From: Erwinia sp. HDF1-3R
GTDB taxonomy: Bacteria; Pseudomonadota; Gammaproteobacteria; Enterobacterales; Enterobacteriaceae
Assembly: GCF_039621855.1 (NCBI RefSeq)
Contig: NZ_CP155071.1
Span: forward strand, 2,108,001 to 2,172,000
Direction of reading: 5' to 3'
DNA: 64,000 nt
Every line of letters starts with the position of its first letter. The first letter of the stretch is position 1. Shown here in pieces: positions 21,655 through 31,663 of this stretch. The notes under the pieces were generated by a model that was not told the DNA's origin, ran no database searches, and saw only the letters and a program-made list of their open reading frames with translations. Both the position numbers and the translations under genes were made by a program.

Positions 21655-22341
21655 TTAGTTTTCCTTCAGGCGGTTACCGTGGAGATGTGCTGCACTGAGC
21701 TGGCTCAGCGAGGAGAGCCTGACGTCAGCCAGTGCCCAGCGCGGGTCTGCGGCATGTTCAGCAGCAGGGACCACCACGGAGCGCATGCGGGCGGCTTTGG
21801 TCGCGATGACGCCGTTCAACGAGTCCTCCAGGGTTACGCAGTTAAGCGGATCCACCCCCAGGCCTTCCGCAGCGTTGAGATAAACCTGCGGATGGGGCTT
21901 GCTCCACGGCAGCGTTTCTGCCGAGGCAACCACGTCGAAATAGTCGCGCAGGTTGAAAATGTGCAGCACGCGTTCCAGCATATGCAGAGGCGAAGCTGAC
22001 GCCAGGCCAATTTTCAGTCCTTCAGCCTTACAAAGTTTTATCGCTGATTCTACGCCGGGAAGCAGCGGGCGCGTCTCCTCAATCAGCGCCTGCGCTCGCA
22101 CGATAATTCTGCGTGTAACTTCCTGCTGATCCGGCCCCTGCCAGGGCAGAGTTTCATACCACATCCTCACCACCTGATCGATACGCAACCCTACCGTATC
22201 CGGCAGCTCGTTGCGGCGCGACAGGTCGACGCCCAGTGAGGAAAAAATATCCCTTTCCGCGCGATCCCACAGCGGCTCAGAGTCAATTAGCAGCCCATCC
22301 ATATCGAAAATTGCCGCAAGTACAGGACGAAAATAAGGCAT
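21655..22341 (-). CDS. hxpB: Hexitol phosphatase HxpB (YniC)
   Basis: A 228-residue HAD-superfamily phosphatase. Motif I is FDMDGLLIDSE at about 12-22 with the nucleophilic and acid/base Asp. Motif II is the Ser in LASASPLHML. The motif III Lys is in LPWSKPHPQVY, and motif IV is TLEDSLNGV. The E. coli protein dephosphorylates 2-deoxyglucose 6-phosphate and hexitol phosphates. Monocistronic, divergent from yniB as in E. coli. Confidence 0.93.
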   Translation of the reverse strand: MPYFRPVLAAIFDMDGLLIDSEPLWDRAERDIFSSLGVDLSRRNELPDTVGLRIDQVVRMWYETLPWQGPDQQEVTRRIIVRAQALIEETRPLLPGVESAIKLCKAEGLKIGLASASPLHMLERVLHIFNLRDYFDVVASAETLPWSKPHPQVYLNAAEGLGVDPLNCVTLEDSLNGVIATKAARMRSVVVPAAEHAADPRWALADVRLSSLSQLSAAHLHGNRLKEN

Positions 22342-22502
22342 TCTATCACTCCATTTGACCGGTTATCCTCACAGTAGCATGAAGCTTTCGCGGGTGAAAT
22401 CGCCTTATTTTCGTCAATATTAGGGACAAGCCGACTTTTTTCAGGCACATTTGCTGCCTGAAGGTAAACTTACACCCCTGGCACAGAAGGACAGGAGAAA
22501 GC

Positions 22503-23042
22503 ATGACTTATCAACAGGCTGGCAGAGTTGCCGTACTTAAGCGCATTGCTGGCTGGATCGTATTCATTCCGGCGTTGATTTCCACGCTTATTTCGCTGAT
22601 GGGTTTTTTAGAACAAAGCCGTGAGAAGCGAGAAGGGATTAATGCCGTAATGCAGGACTTCTCGCACGTCATGATCGACATGATCCGTTTCAATACCGGT
22701 TTTTTGAAGTCATTCTGGGAAAATTCGCCCGTGCCTGATTTCAATCACGGCAGCAACGTCTCCTTCTGGGTGATATATGTGCTGATTTTTGTCGGTCTCG
22801 CTTTACAGGCGTCGGGTGCAAGAATGTGGCGTCAGACGCGCCATCTGCGGGAAGGGATCGAGGATCAGCTGATTCTGGAAAATGCCCGGGGCACGGAAGG
22901 GCGAACGCGGCAGCAGCTGGAAGAGAAAATCGTGGTTCCACGGCATACGATTTTCCTGCAGATTTTCCCCCTGTACATCCTGCCGATTGCCGTTGCCGTC
23001 GCGGGCTATTTTGTCTTAAAGCTGCTGGGCTTTATTTATTGA
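22503..23042 (+). CDS. yniB: Inner-membrane protein YniB
   Basis: A 179-residue protein starting MTYQQAGRVAVLKRI, like E. coli YniB. Three hydrophobic segments (about 17-33, 90-105 and 153-176) and the conserved FVGLALQASGARMWRQTRHLREG stretch in parts support the assignment. Function unknown in the family. Divergent from hxpB and convergent with yniA. Confidence 0.9.
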   Translation: MTYQQAGRVAVLKRIAGWIVFIPALISTLISLMGFLEQSREKREGINAVMQDFSHVMIDMIRFNTGFLKSFWENSPVPDFNHGSNVSFWVIYVLIFVGLALQASGARMWRQTRHLREGIEDQLILENARGTEGRTRQQLEEKIVVPRHTIFLQIFPLYILPIAVAVAGYFVLKLLGFIY

Positions 23043-23047
23043 TCAAG

Positions 23048-23072
23048 CGGCCTGATGTCTGGCATCAGGCCG
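23048..23072. terminator. Hairpin between yniB and yniA
   Basis: CGGCCTGATG and CATCAGGCCG form a 10-bp stem 6 nt after the yniB stop, followed only by TTCACG. Its right arm and flank (CTGGCATCAGGCCGTTCA) recur at 23120-23137 over the yniA stop. Confidence 0.55.
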
Positions 23073-23134
23073 TTCACGCGTGTCACTTTTTACCCATGCA
23101 GCACACGCCATGCCGACCACTGGCATCAGGCCGT

Positions 23135-24019
23135 TCAAGCGCGTTGCTCCTCTCCCGCATCCTCATCCAGCAGGTTGCCGATCGCACGTTGTGCTTCTGC
23201 CAGCCAGTGACCGCCAAAAACATTGGCCCGATTAAGCAAGTAGTAGAGCTGATAGACCGGCTGCCGTTTGCCGAAATCTTCCGGCAGGGGCCAGACCGAC
23301 TGGTAGCCCGCCAGGATCTCAGCAGGAAGTTCGGGATGCCAGGCCAGCATGGCCAGATCGCACTCTCTGTCACCCCAGTAGCAGGCGGGATCGAAAATAC
23401 AGGGTCCCTGGTCGCTGGCGGCACAGTTTGCGGGCCAGAGATCGCCGTGCAGCAGCGAGGGTTGTGGGTTATGTGCAGACAAAACCCGCTGCGCGCAGCG
23501 AATAATCAGGTCGATATCACCGTAGAGTATCCCTTTTTCTGCCGCCAGCTGTAGCTGCCAGCCAATGCGCTGCTCGGCGAAAAAGAGTGACCACCGCTTA
23601 AGCCAGCTATTGGGCTGCGGGGAGGTGGTGATGTTGTTGTCGTAGTCCAGACCAAACTGAGGCTGCTCGCTCCACTGATGCAGACGCGCCAGCGCACTGC
23701 CAAGCTCCCGGGCATCCCGACCTTCAAGCGGGCGGAGTGGGAGGTATTCCAGCAGCAGAAAGCTAACGTCACGATCGCTGCCTGTGCCATACACGGCAGG
23801 GACGCGCACCGTTTGTGTTCGGGCCAGAAGCTGGAGCTGCTCGGCCTCCCAGGCGAAAAGATCCCGCATATCACGACTGTTGCACTTAACGAATACGTCA
23901 TATTCGCCGTAGCGGATGCGCCACGCCGGGTGAATATCCCCACCGGGTAACTCGGTACGCTGGCTGATTTCGGCGTTACCCAACTGCTCATTTAACAGAC
24001 GACCAATGGCTGACCACAT
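23135..24019 (-). CDS. yniA: Fructosamine kinase family protein YniA
   Basis: A 294-residue aminoglycoside/fructosamine-3-kinase-fold protein that starts MWSAIGRLLNEQLG like E. coli YniA. It shows LHQWSEQPQFGLDYDN, the Brenner motif LLHGDLWPANCA and the metal-binding IFDPACYWGDRECDLAML. The family phosphorylates ketosamines on glycated proteins so that they fall off; YniA's own substrate is less certain. The start at 24019 has GGGAG 9 nt upstream. E. coli pfkB, normally the next gene, is absent here. Confidence 0.93.
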   Translation of the reverse strand: MWSAIGRLLNEQLGNAEISQRTELPGGDIHPAWRIRYGEYDVFVKCNSRDMRDLFAWEAEQLQLLARTQTVRVPAVYGTGSDRDVSFLLLEYLPLRPLEGRDARELGSALARLHQWSEQPQFGLDYDNNITTSPQPNSWLKRWSLFFAEQRIGWQLQLAAEKGILYGDIDLIIRCAQRVLSAHNPQPSLLHGDLWPANCAASDQGPCIFDPACYWGDRECDLAMLAWHPELPAEILAGYQSVWPLPEDFGKRQPVYQLYYLLNRANVFGGHWLAEAQRAIGNLLDEDAGEEQRA

Positions 24020-24134
24020 TTGGGTTTCTCCCATTCGCTGTTTACTGCAGGATGCGCTGATGTTAACGCCTAAATAATAATCAAAACCTGCGCTTGCGCA
24101 CGGCCAGAGCAACTTTTACCGGATTAATTATTAT

Positions 24135-24425
24135 TTATTGGTCCGCTTTTAAAAATTCCTGCCACGTCTGAATCACCACCTGAGGCTTGTCGCCCAGCGC
24201 CAGCTCACCCAGACCCTCAGCCTGTTCACGCACGGCATCCTTTTCCAGCGCGCTGACGATACCAAAGCTGTTCGTACCCAGCTCGTGTGGATGACCCTCT
24301 TTATCGTGCAACGTGGTGGTAAAACCCCCATTAACCAGCGCGCTGGTGAGTTCCAGCACATCGGTCAGGCCCTCTTCCTGATAGTGAAAAGTCACCACAT
24401 ACTGCTCGACGTCTAATGCACTCAT
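24135..24425 (-). CDS. ydiZ: YdiZ, GhoS-family small protein
   Basis: A 96-residue acidic protein in the position of E. coli ydiZ (between yniA and ydiY). Its layout follows the type V antitoxin GhoS: an N-terminal YVVTFHYQEE, a middle GGFTTTLHDKEGHPHELGTNSFGI and a C-terminal VVIQTWQEFL. GhoS is a small endoribonuclease with a ferredoxin-like fold that cleaves ghoT mRNA. No ghoT-like small membrane ORF is seen on either side, so if this is an RNase its target is elsewhere. Orthology to ydiZ rests on position, length and sequence; the GhoS relationship is by eye. Confidence 0.75.
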   Translation of the reverse strand: MSALDVEQYVVTFHYQEEGLTDVLELTSALVNGGFTTTLHDKEGHPHELGTNSFGIVSALEKDAVREQAEGLGELALGDKPQVVIQTWQEFLKADQ

Positions 24426-24500
24426 GATTCACCTCTTTGTTAAGCATAATGTTTTAGCATAGCCCACTGACGTAAAAGAGGAGGCCGGAAAGCGCTGATT

Positions 24501-24528
24501 GATAATGCAATTAATTATCATTATTATC
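24501..24528 (+). promoter_or_regulatory. Fur box before the orphan binding-protein gene
   Basis: GATAATGCAATTAATTATC agrees with the 19-bp Fur consensus at 15 positions. An overlapping AATTATCATTATTATC continues the GATAAT-type hexamer array to 24528. It lies 35-62 nt upstream of the GTG start at 24563. Confidence 0.7.
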
Positions 24529-24562
24529 TTCGCCCTTATCCCGAGAGTTATTGGAGTCTGAT

Positions 24563-25693
24563 GTGCTGTCTGTTGCTCGTTTTGCTACCACCTTCGCCCT
24601 GATGGCCTGTGCCGTTCCAGCCTTTGCGACTACCTTCCCGGTCACGCTGACCGACAGCGACGGGCAGCAGGTCACCCTTTCTCATCAGCCGCAGCGGGTT
24701 GTTCTGCAGGATGGTCGCGACATCCTCGCGCTGGCGCTGCTGGACCGCGATGACCCCTTTCAGCGCCTGGTGGCGTGGAATAACCTGCTGAAAAAAAGCG
24801 ACCGCCCGACCTGGGAGCTGATGGCGAAGAAGTGGCCCGCTGCGCAGAAAATTGTTGATATGGGGTTCAGTGATAAAGGGGATGTCAATCTGGAAAGTGT
24901 GGTTGCCCTGCATCCCGACTTAATGATCGCCCAGCTTCGCGCCAAACCTTCACTTAGCCAGACCGGGGTGCTGGATAAAATGCATCAGCTTGGTATCCCC
25001 GTGCTGTTTATCGACACCTTTAAGGATCCGGTCAAGGATACTCCCAAAAGTATCACCCTGCTGGGCATCGCACTTAACCGTGAGTCGGAAGCCCGCGCCT
25101 ACACGGATTTCTATCAGCGCCACTATCAGGCTATCCTTTCCGCAACCCGCCGTGTTACGCCACAGCCCCGGGTCTTTATTGAAGCAAAGGCCGGGTTGGG
25201 CGGGCTGGAATCATGCTGTTTTACCCATGCTAACGTCGGCTGGGGCGCAATGGTCGAAGCCGTAGGCGCGAAAAATCTCGCTACCGGCCTGCTGCCGGGT
25301 GCCACTGGCGATATCTCCCTGGAAAAGGTGATTTCGCTTAAACCGGATGTTTATATCGTGTCGGGTTCGCAGTGGGCGAGTAAAAATAATGCTGCTATTC
25401 CTTTCGGTTACAACGTCACGCAAAATCAGGTTAACGCCGCTTTCGACAAAATGAAGCAGCGGCCCGGTTTTTCACAGGTCTCCGCCATCAGCAATAACCG
25501 CTTTTACGGCATTTACCATAATTTTTATAACCACCCCTACAATATTGTTGGGCTGGAGTATCTGGCGAAGTTTATCTACCCGCAGCAATTTGCCACGCTC
25601 GATCCGGCTAACACCTGGAAAGAAATTGTCACCCACTTTACCGCAGTCCCACTGGGGGAAGGTGTGTTAGGCGCACAGGCCCCGGCAAAATAG
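24563..25693 (+). CDS. Periplasmic iron/siderophore-type ABC substrate-binding protein
   Basis: A 376-residue exported binding protein of the FepB/BtuF (helical backbone metal receptor) class. The signal peptide (..ATTFALMACAVPAFA) is followed by VTLTDSDGQQVTLSHQPQRVV, the standard entry to lobe 1. Then come LESVVALHPDLMIAQ, a long linker helix and lobe 2 with the LEKVISLKPDVYIVSG signature. The GTG at 24563 has GGAG 8 nt upstream. No permease or ATPase gene adjoins it, so it must use a remote importer. The Fur box upstream suggests an iron ligand (siderophore or heme); the specific ligand cannot be told. Confidence 0.85.
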   Translation: MLSVARFATTFALMACAVPAFATTFPVTLTDSDGQQVTLSHQPQRVVLQDGRDILALALLDRDDPFQRLVAWNNLLKKSDRPTWELMAKKWPAAQKIVDMGFSDKGDVNLESVVALHPDLMIAQLRAKPSLSQTGVLDKMHQLGIPVLFIDTFKDPVKDTPKSITLLGIALNRESEARAYTDFYQRHYQAILSATRRVTPQPRVFIEAKAGLGGLESCCFTHANVGWGAMVEAVGAKNLATGLLPGATGDISLEKVISLKPDVYIVSGSQWASKNNAAIPFGYNVTQNQVNAAFDKMKQRPGFSQVSAISNNRFYGIYHNFYNHPYNIVGLEYLAKFIYPQQFATLDPANTWKEIVTHFTAVPLGEGVLGAQAPAK

Positions 25694-26053
25694 GGCAGCA
25701 ACAGGGGCGCGACAGGGCCAGTGGTGTAAAACGGTGGTTCTGCCGCGTCCATTTTAAACCCCAAACAGGGTGTGAGAATTATTCCGTCAGCCGAGACACC
25801 TTGTAACATCCAGACACTTTATTTTCACTTTTGCGGAATAAATCTTATTTACTGCTGGCTGTAAAGCATTCAATTAACCTTTATACTACGCGACGTTAAT
25901 CAGACTTCTCTCATTCAGAACACCTTTTTGACAGGTTGCTTAGTTAAAAGAGCGATCAAACAAAATGTTACGATTATTTCCGTAAATTGCGTTGATCGTC
26001 TTTTAAAAATCTTCAGACTCACTCATCTCAAACTGTCGTACGGATCACATTTA

Positions 26054-26809
26054 ATGAAAGCCTTTAACAAGCTGTCTGTAGCTCTTTTGCTCTCCTGCGG
26101 AACTTTGTGCCACCAGGCGCTCGCGGACAATAACGTCTTTACGGTCATGGATGATCCCTCCACGGCGAAGAAATCTTTCGATGGCAATGCCTCTGCGGGT
26201 TATCTGGCTCAGACCGGAAACACTACCAGCTCCTCGCTGACGGCTAATACCACCATGACCTGGTATCAGCCAAAAACAGCATACAGCCTGTGGGGCAGCG
26301 CCAGTAACACCTCTTCTAACGACGAACGCTCTTCTGAAACCTATCAGCTGGGTGGACGTACGCGTTACAACATGACCGACTTTGACTACCTGTTCGGTCA
26401 GGCAAGCTGGCTCAGCGACCGCTTTAACGGGTATGACGGCCGCTCAATTCTGGTAGCCGGTTATGGTCGCCAACTGCTTAACGGTCCCGTGCATTCACTG
26501 CGCATAGAAGCCGGCCCGGGCGTACGCTATGACGACTACCACGACGGTGGCAGTGAAACGCAGGCCCTGGCATACGGCGCGCTGAGCTATCAGTGGCAGC
26601 TGACAGATACCACTAAGTTCATTCAGGGTGTATCGGTACTGGGCAGTGATGACACCACTGTTAACTCCGAAACGGGCCTGCAGGTCGCTATTAACCAGCA
26701 CTTCTCGCTGAAGGTAGCTTACAACGTCACCTGGAACCAGAATCCACCTTCCTCTGCGCCGGATAAAACGGATACCAAGACGACCGTCATGTTGTCCTAC
26801 GCCATGTAA
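26054..26809 (+). CDS. ydiY: DUF481 outer-membrane protein YdiY
   Basis: A 251-residue exported protein: signal peptide to about 24 (..CHQALA), then a predicted beta-barrel. It contains VFTVMDDPSTAKKSFDGN, SAGYLAQTGNTTSSSLTA, SNTSSNDERSSETYQLGG and a terminal aromatic residue pattern. These match E. coli YdiY closely. In E. coli the gene is reported to be acid-inducible; function unknown. The start lacks a good ribosome-binding site. The 360 nt before it (25694-26053) hold no gene that I can see. Confidence 0.9.
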   Translation: MKAFNKLSVALLLSCGTLCHQALADNNVFTVMDDPSTAKKSFDGNASAGYLAQTGNTTSSSLTANTTMTWYQPKTAYSLWGSASNTSSNDERSSETYQLGGRTRYNMTDFDYLFGQASWLSDRFNGYDGRSILVAGYGRQLLNGPVHSLRIEAGPGVRYDDYHDGGSETQALAYGALSYQWQLTDTTKFIQGVSVLGSDDTTVNSETGLQVAINQHFSLKVAYNVTWNQNPPSSAPDKTDTKTTVMLSYAM

Positions 26810-26941
26810 ACCGTCCCGGTTCGCTGTTTTTGTGACGGGTCGGCAGTGCCGGCCCGCTAATCTGTAGTCCGTTCTTTCTCCGTTATTTCCCCTCACTGAC
26901 TCTTTTTATTGCAAACTAAAAAAACTCTGCCTTCGCTTTCT

Positions 26942-26969
26942 TTGACCTGGGGGTCATAGCGTGTAAGAT
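26942..26969 (+). promoter_or_regulatory. Candidate thrS promoter
   Basis: TTGACC (26942-26947), 16 nt, TAAGAT (26964-26969). It is placed about 160 nt before the thrS start, in agreement with the long thrS leader. Confidence 0.55.
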
Positions 26970-27025
26970 GTTCGCCCTTAAGGCGTTTTTGCTGAAAGAA
27001 ACGTTTTACCCGTGTACCAGGCTGG

Positions 27026-27119
27026 GACCAAACTGACAACTGTGAGTCGGTTTCAAGTCACCATGGTCTGAAGTATATGAATTAACTCATTTTTGTATGT
27101 AGCCTTGCGTATGGGTTAC
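27026..27119 (+). promoter_or_regulatory. thrS translational operator (ThrRS-binding leader)
   Basis: Two tRNA-mimic stem-loops precede the ribosome-binding site. The first (27026-27068) has arms GACC/GGTC and AAACTGAC/GTCGGTTT. The second (27099-27119) has stem GTAGCC/GGTTAC with a 9-nt loop containing CGU, a threonine anticodon. In E. coli, threonyl-tRNA synthetase binds such anticodon-like arms and blocks its own translation. The same architecture is readable here. Confidence 0.8.
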
Positions 27120-27140
27120 CACTGCAATTAAGGATGTATG

Positions 27141-29069
27141 ATGCCTGTTATTACTCTTCCTGATGGAAGTCAGCGTACTTTCGACCACGCCGTCAGCGTG
27201 ATGGACATTGCCCAGGATATCGGTCCGGGCCTGGCGAAGGCCTGCATTGCTGGCCGCGTGAACGGTGAACTGGTAGATGCCGTCGATCCCATTACTGCCG
27301 ATGCCAGTGTCGCGATAATTACCGCAAAAGACGAAGCGGGTCTGGAAATTATTCGTCACTCAACCGCTCATCTGCTGGGGCATGCCATCAAGCAGCTGTG
27401 GCCTGATACCAAAATGGCGATTGGCCCGGTGATCGATAACGGTTTCTACTATGACGTTGATATTGACCGCACTCTGACTCAGGAAGATATCGAACAGCTC
27501 GAAAAGCGTATGCATCAGCTGGCCGAAACGAATTACGACGTCATCAAGAAGAAAGTGAGCTGGCAGGAAGCGCGTGACGCCTTTGCTGCCCGTAACGAAA
27601 CGTACAAGATGACCATTCTTGATGAGAATATCAGCCGTGATGACCATCCGGGCCTGTATCATCATCAGGAATACGTGGATATGTGCCGTGGCCCGCACGT
27701 GCCGAATATGCGCTTTTGTCACCATTTCAAACTGCAGAAAATCTCCGGTGCCTACTGGCGCGGCGACAGCAATAACAAAATGCTGCAGCGCATCTACGGT
27801 ACTGCCTGGGCGGATAAAAAACAGCTGGCGGCCTATCTGCTGCGGCTGGAAGAGGCTGCAAAGCGCGACCACCGGAAAATTGGCAAGCAGCTTGATCTGT
27901 ATCATATGCAGGAAGAAGCACCGGGTATGGTATTCTGGCACAATGACGGCTGGACCATTTTTCGCGAGCTGGAAGTGTTTGTTCGCAGCAAGCTGACCGA
28001 GTATGACTACCAGGAAGTGAAAGGTCCGCTGATGATGGACCGCGTGCTGTGGGAAAAAACCGGACACTGGGAAAACTACAAGGAAGCAATGTTCACCACC
28101 TCCTCGGAGAATCGTGAATACTGCATCAAGCCCATGAATTGTCCTGGTCACGTGCAAATTTTCAATCAGGGTCTAAAATCATACCGCGACCTGCCGCTGC
28201 GAATGGCTGAGTTTGGTAGCTGCCACCGTAATGAACCTTCCGGTGCGCTGCACGGCCTGATGCGCGTACGCGGCTTTACCCAGGATGATGCCCATATCTT
28301 CTGTACAGAAGAGCAGGTGCGTACCGAGGTGAATAGCTGCATCCGGATGGTGTACGACATGTACAGTACCTTCGGCTTCGAAAAAATCGCGGTCAAGCTC
28401 TCAACCCGTCCGGTGAAGCGTATTGGTACGGATGAACAGTGGGATCGTGCTGAAGCCGACCTGGCTGCCGCGCTGAAGGAGAACGACATTCCGTTTGACT
28501 ATCAGCCGGGTGAGGGCGCGTTTTACGGTCCGAAAATTGAATTTACCCTGCATGACTGTCTCGATCGTGCCTGGCAGTGCGGCACGGTCCAGCTGGACTT
28601 CTCTTTACCGGGTCGTCTGAGCGCCTCTTATGTGGGCGAAAATAATGAGCGTCAGGTGCCGGTGATGATTCACCGTGCAATTCTGGGTTCAGTGGAGCGC
28701 TTTATCGGTATTCTTACCGAAGAGTATGCCGGTTTCTTCCCTACCTGGCTGGCTCCTGTACAAGTTGTGGTGATGAATATCACCGATGGCCAGTCCGAAT
28801 ATGTTGCAGAATTGACCCGAAAATTGCAGAATGCGGGCATTCGTGCAAAAGCGGACTTGAGAAACGAGAAGATTGGCTTTAAAATCCGTGAGCACACTTT
28901 ACGTCGTGTCCCTTATATGTTGGTCTGTGGTGATAAAGAGGTGGAAGCAGGCAAAGTTGCCGTTCGCACCCGCCGTGGTAAAGACCTGGGAAGCATGGAC
29001 GTAAATGACGTAATCGCGAAGCTGCAGGCAGAAATACGCAGTCGCAATCTTCATCAATTGGAGGAATAA
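27141..29069 (+). CDS. thrS: Threonyl-tRNA synthetase ThrS
   Basis: A 642-residue class II synthetase charging tRNA-Thr. The N-terminal TGS domain ([19 protein letters not shown]) is followed by the editing domain with [16 protein letters not shown], carrying the HxxxH-type active site, and then the catalytic core with [13 protein letters not shown], whose Cys is a zinc ligand. An anticodon-binding domain lies at the C-terminus ([12 protein letters not shown]..). An ATG at 27138 also exists, but the second ATG reproduces the E. coli N-terminus exactly. It starts the thrS-infC-rpmI-rplT-pheMST-ihfA cluster. Confidence 0.97.
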   Translation: MPVITLPDGSQRTFDHAVSVMDIAQDIGPGLAKACIAGRVNGELVDAVDPITADASVAIITAKDEAGLEIIRHSTAHLLGHAIKQLWPDTKMAIGPVIDNGFYYDVDIDRTLTQEDIEQLEKRMHQLAETNYDVIKKKVSWQEARDAFAARNETYKMTILDENISRDDHPGLYHHQEYVDMCRGPHVPNMRFCHHFKLQKISGAYWRGDSNNKMLQRIYGTAWADKKQLAAYLLRLEEAAKRDHRKIGKQLDLYHMQEEAPGMVFWHNDGWTIFRELEVFVRSKLTEYDYQEVKGPLMMDRVLWEKTGHWENYKEAMFTTSSENREYCIKPMNCPGHVQIFNQGLKSYRDLPLRMAEFGSCHRNEPSGALHGLMRVRGFTQDDAHIFCTEEQVRTEVNSCIRMVYDMYSTFGFEKIAVKLSTRPVKRIGTDEQWDRAEADLAAALKENDIPFDYQPGEGAFYGPKIEFTLHDCLDRAWQCGTVQLDFSLPGRLSASYVGENNERQVPVMIHRAILGSVERFIGILTEEYAGFFPTWLAPVQVVVMNITDGQSEYVAELTRKLQNAGIRAKADLRNEKIGFKIREHTLRRVPYMLVCGDKEVEAGKVAVRTRRGKDLGSMDVNDVIAKLQAEIRSRNLHQLEE

Positions 29070-29072
29070 GGT

Positions 29073-29624
29073 ATTAAAGGCGGAAAAAGAGTTCAACCGG
29101 CGCGTCCTAATCGCATTAACAGAGAAATTCGCGCCACTGAGGTTCGTCTTACGGGCATCGATGGCGAGCAGATTGGCATTGTCAGTCTGGATGAAGCTTT
29201 GGAAAAAGCAGCAGAAGCAGGTGTTGATTTAGTTGAAATCAGCCCTAACGCCGAGCCGCCCGTTTGTCGTATCATGGATTACGGCAAGTTCCTTTATGAA
29301 AAAAGCAAATCTTCTAAAGAACAGAAGAAAAAGCAAAAAGTTATTCAGGTTAAGGAAATCAAATTCCGCCCTGGAACCGATGATGGCGACTATCAGGTAA
29401 AACTACGCAACCTGGTTCGCTTTCTCGAAGAGGGCGATAAAGCCAAAATCACGCTGCGTTTTCGCGGTCGTGAAATGGCGCACCAGCAGATCGGCATGGA
29501 AGTGCTTAACCGCGTCCGTAAAGATCTGTGTGAAGACATGGATTTGGCTATTGTTGAATCCTTCCCTTCAAGGATTGAAGGACGTCAGATGATCATGGTG
29601 CTCGCTCCGAAGAAGAAGCAGTAG
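29073..29624 (+). CDS. infC: Translation initiation factor IF-3 (AUU start)
   Basis: A 183-residue factor that binds the 30S subunit and polices start-codon choice. Translation begins at ATT (29073), reading [20 protein letters not shown], with the strong GGAGGAATAAGGT conserved just before it and only 3 nt after the thrS stop. The rare AUU start is the basis of IF-3 autoregulation in E. coli. Visible: the [21 protein letters not shown] N-domain segment and the [17 protein letters not shown]-domain. It is three residues longer than E. coli IF-3 near [17 protein letters not shown]. Confidence 0.97.
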   Translation: MKGGKRVQPARPNRINREIRATEVRLTGIDGEQIGIVSLDEALEKAAEAGVDLVEISPNAEPPVCRIMDYGKFLYEKSKSSKEQKKKQKVIQVKEIKFRPGTDDGDYQVKLRNLVRFLEEGDKAKITLRFRGREMAHQQIGMEVLNRVRKDLCEDMDLAIVESFPSRIEGRQMIMVLAPKKKQ

Positions 29625-29637
29625 GCCATAAAGTAAT

Positions 29638-29673
29638 AAAAGCCGTCGCGGTTTCGTGCCGTGCGGCTTTTTA
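29638..29673 (+). promoter_or_regulatory. Hairpin in the infC-rpmI gap (partial terminator / L20 control region)
   Basis: AAAGCCG..CGGCTTTTT with an inner GC stem lies 14 nt after infC. In E. coli this gap holds an attenuator and the upstream part of the pseudoknot by which L20 represses rpmI-rplT. Sequence shows the hairpin and U-run; the L20 role is by homology. Confidence 0.6.
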
Positions 29674-29721
29674 TTCGCCTGTCTGATTCATTTTATTAAC
29701 AATGCGAAGTGGATGTTTTAA

Positions 29722-29919
<198 letters not shown>

Positions 29920-29982
29920 GTAGTCCCTTTTTTAGTACCCGAGTCACATCGGGTAAAACAGAATATTAAACAGGAGAGCTAA

Positions 29983-30339
<357 letters not shown>

Positions 30340-30348
30340 GTCAGGTGG

Positions 30349-30374
30349 AAGAGGGAGCTCGTCTCCCTCTTTTA
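30349..30374 (+). terminator. Terminator after rplT
   Basis: AAGAGGGAG-CTCGT-CTCCCTCTT followed by TTATTATCC, 10 nt after the rplT stop. It separates the L20 operon from pheMST. Confidence 0.85.
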
Positions 30375-30471
30375 TTATCCGCGATATCGTCACAAATTCC
30401 GTTCTCTGACCCCGGGCAGCCAGTATGGCGTGGGAACATGAGGCCCCTTAAATCCACAAGGTAACACCTGC

Positions 30472-30513
30472 ATGAACGCTTATTTTCGTTTCTTTTTTTA
30501 CTTTAGCACCTGA
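30472..30513 (+). CDS. pheM: pheST leader peptide PheM
   Basis: A 13-codon ORF, [13 protein letters not shown], with five phenylalanine codons, 152 nt before pheS. It is followed by the attenuator hairpin at 30557. It differs from the E. coli peptide ([14 protein letters not shown]) by a one-residue contraction and Tyr for Ala-Ile, keeping the Phe cluster. Ribosome stalling at Phe codons under low Phe-tRNA would prevent termination. Confidence 0.92.
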   Translation: [13 protein letters not shown]

Positions 30514-30556
30514 GGATCGGGGGCTGGCGCAAAGAGAAGAAACGAAAAATCGCGCT

Positions 30557-30586
30557 AAAAGCCTCCCTCGTGGAGGCTTTTCTATT
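30557..30586 (+). terminator. pheST attenuator
   Basis: AAAAGCCTCC-CTCG-TGGAGGCTTTT followed by CTATTT, 44 nt beyond the pheM stop. It is the Rho-independent terminator that attenuation relieves. Confidence 0.88.
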
Positions 30587-30643
30587 TCTGGCGAAGCGAA
30601 TAACGGACGACACCTCGTCCCCATAAAAACAAACCAGCTCTGA

Positions 30644-31648
<1,005 letters not shown>

Positions 31649-31663
31649 GGGCGGGTAACACCA

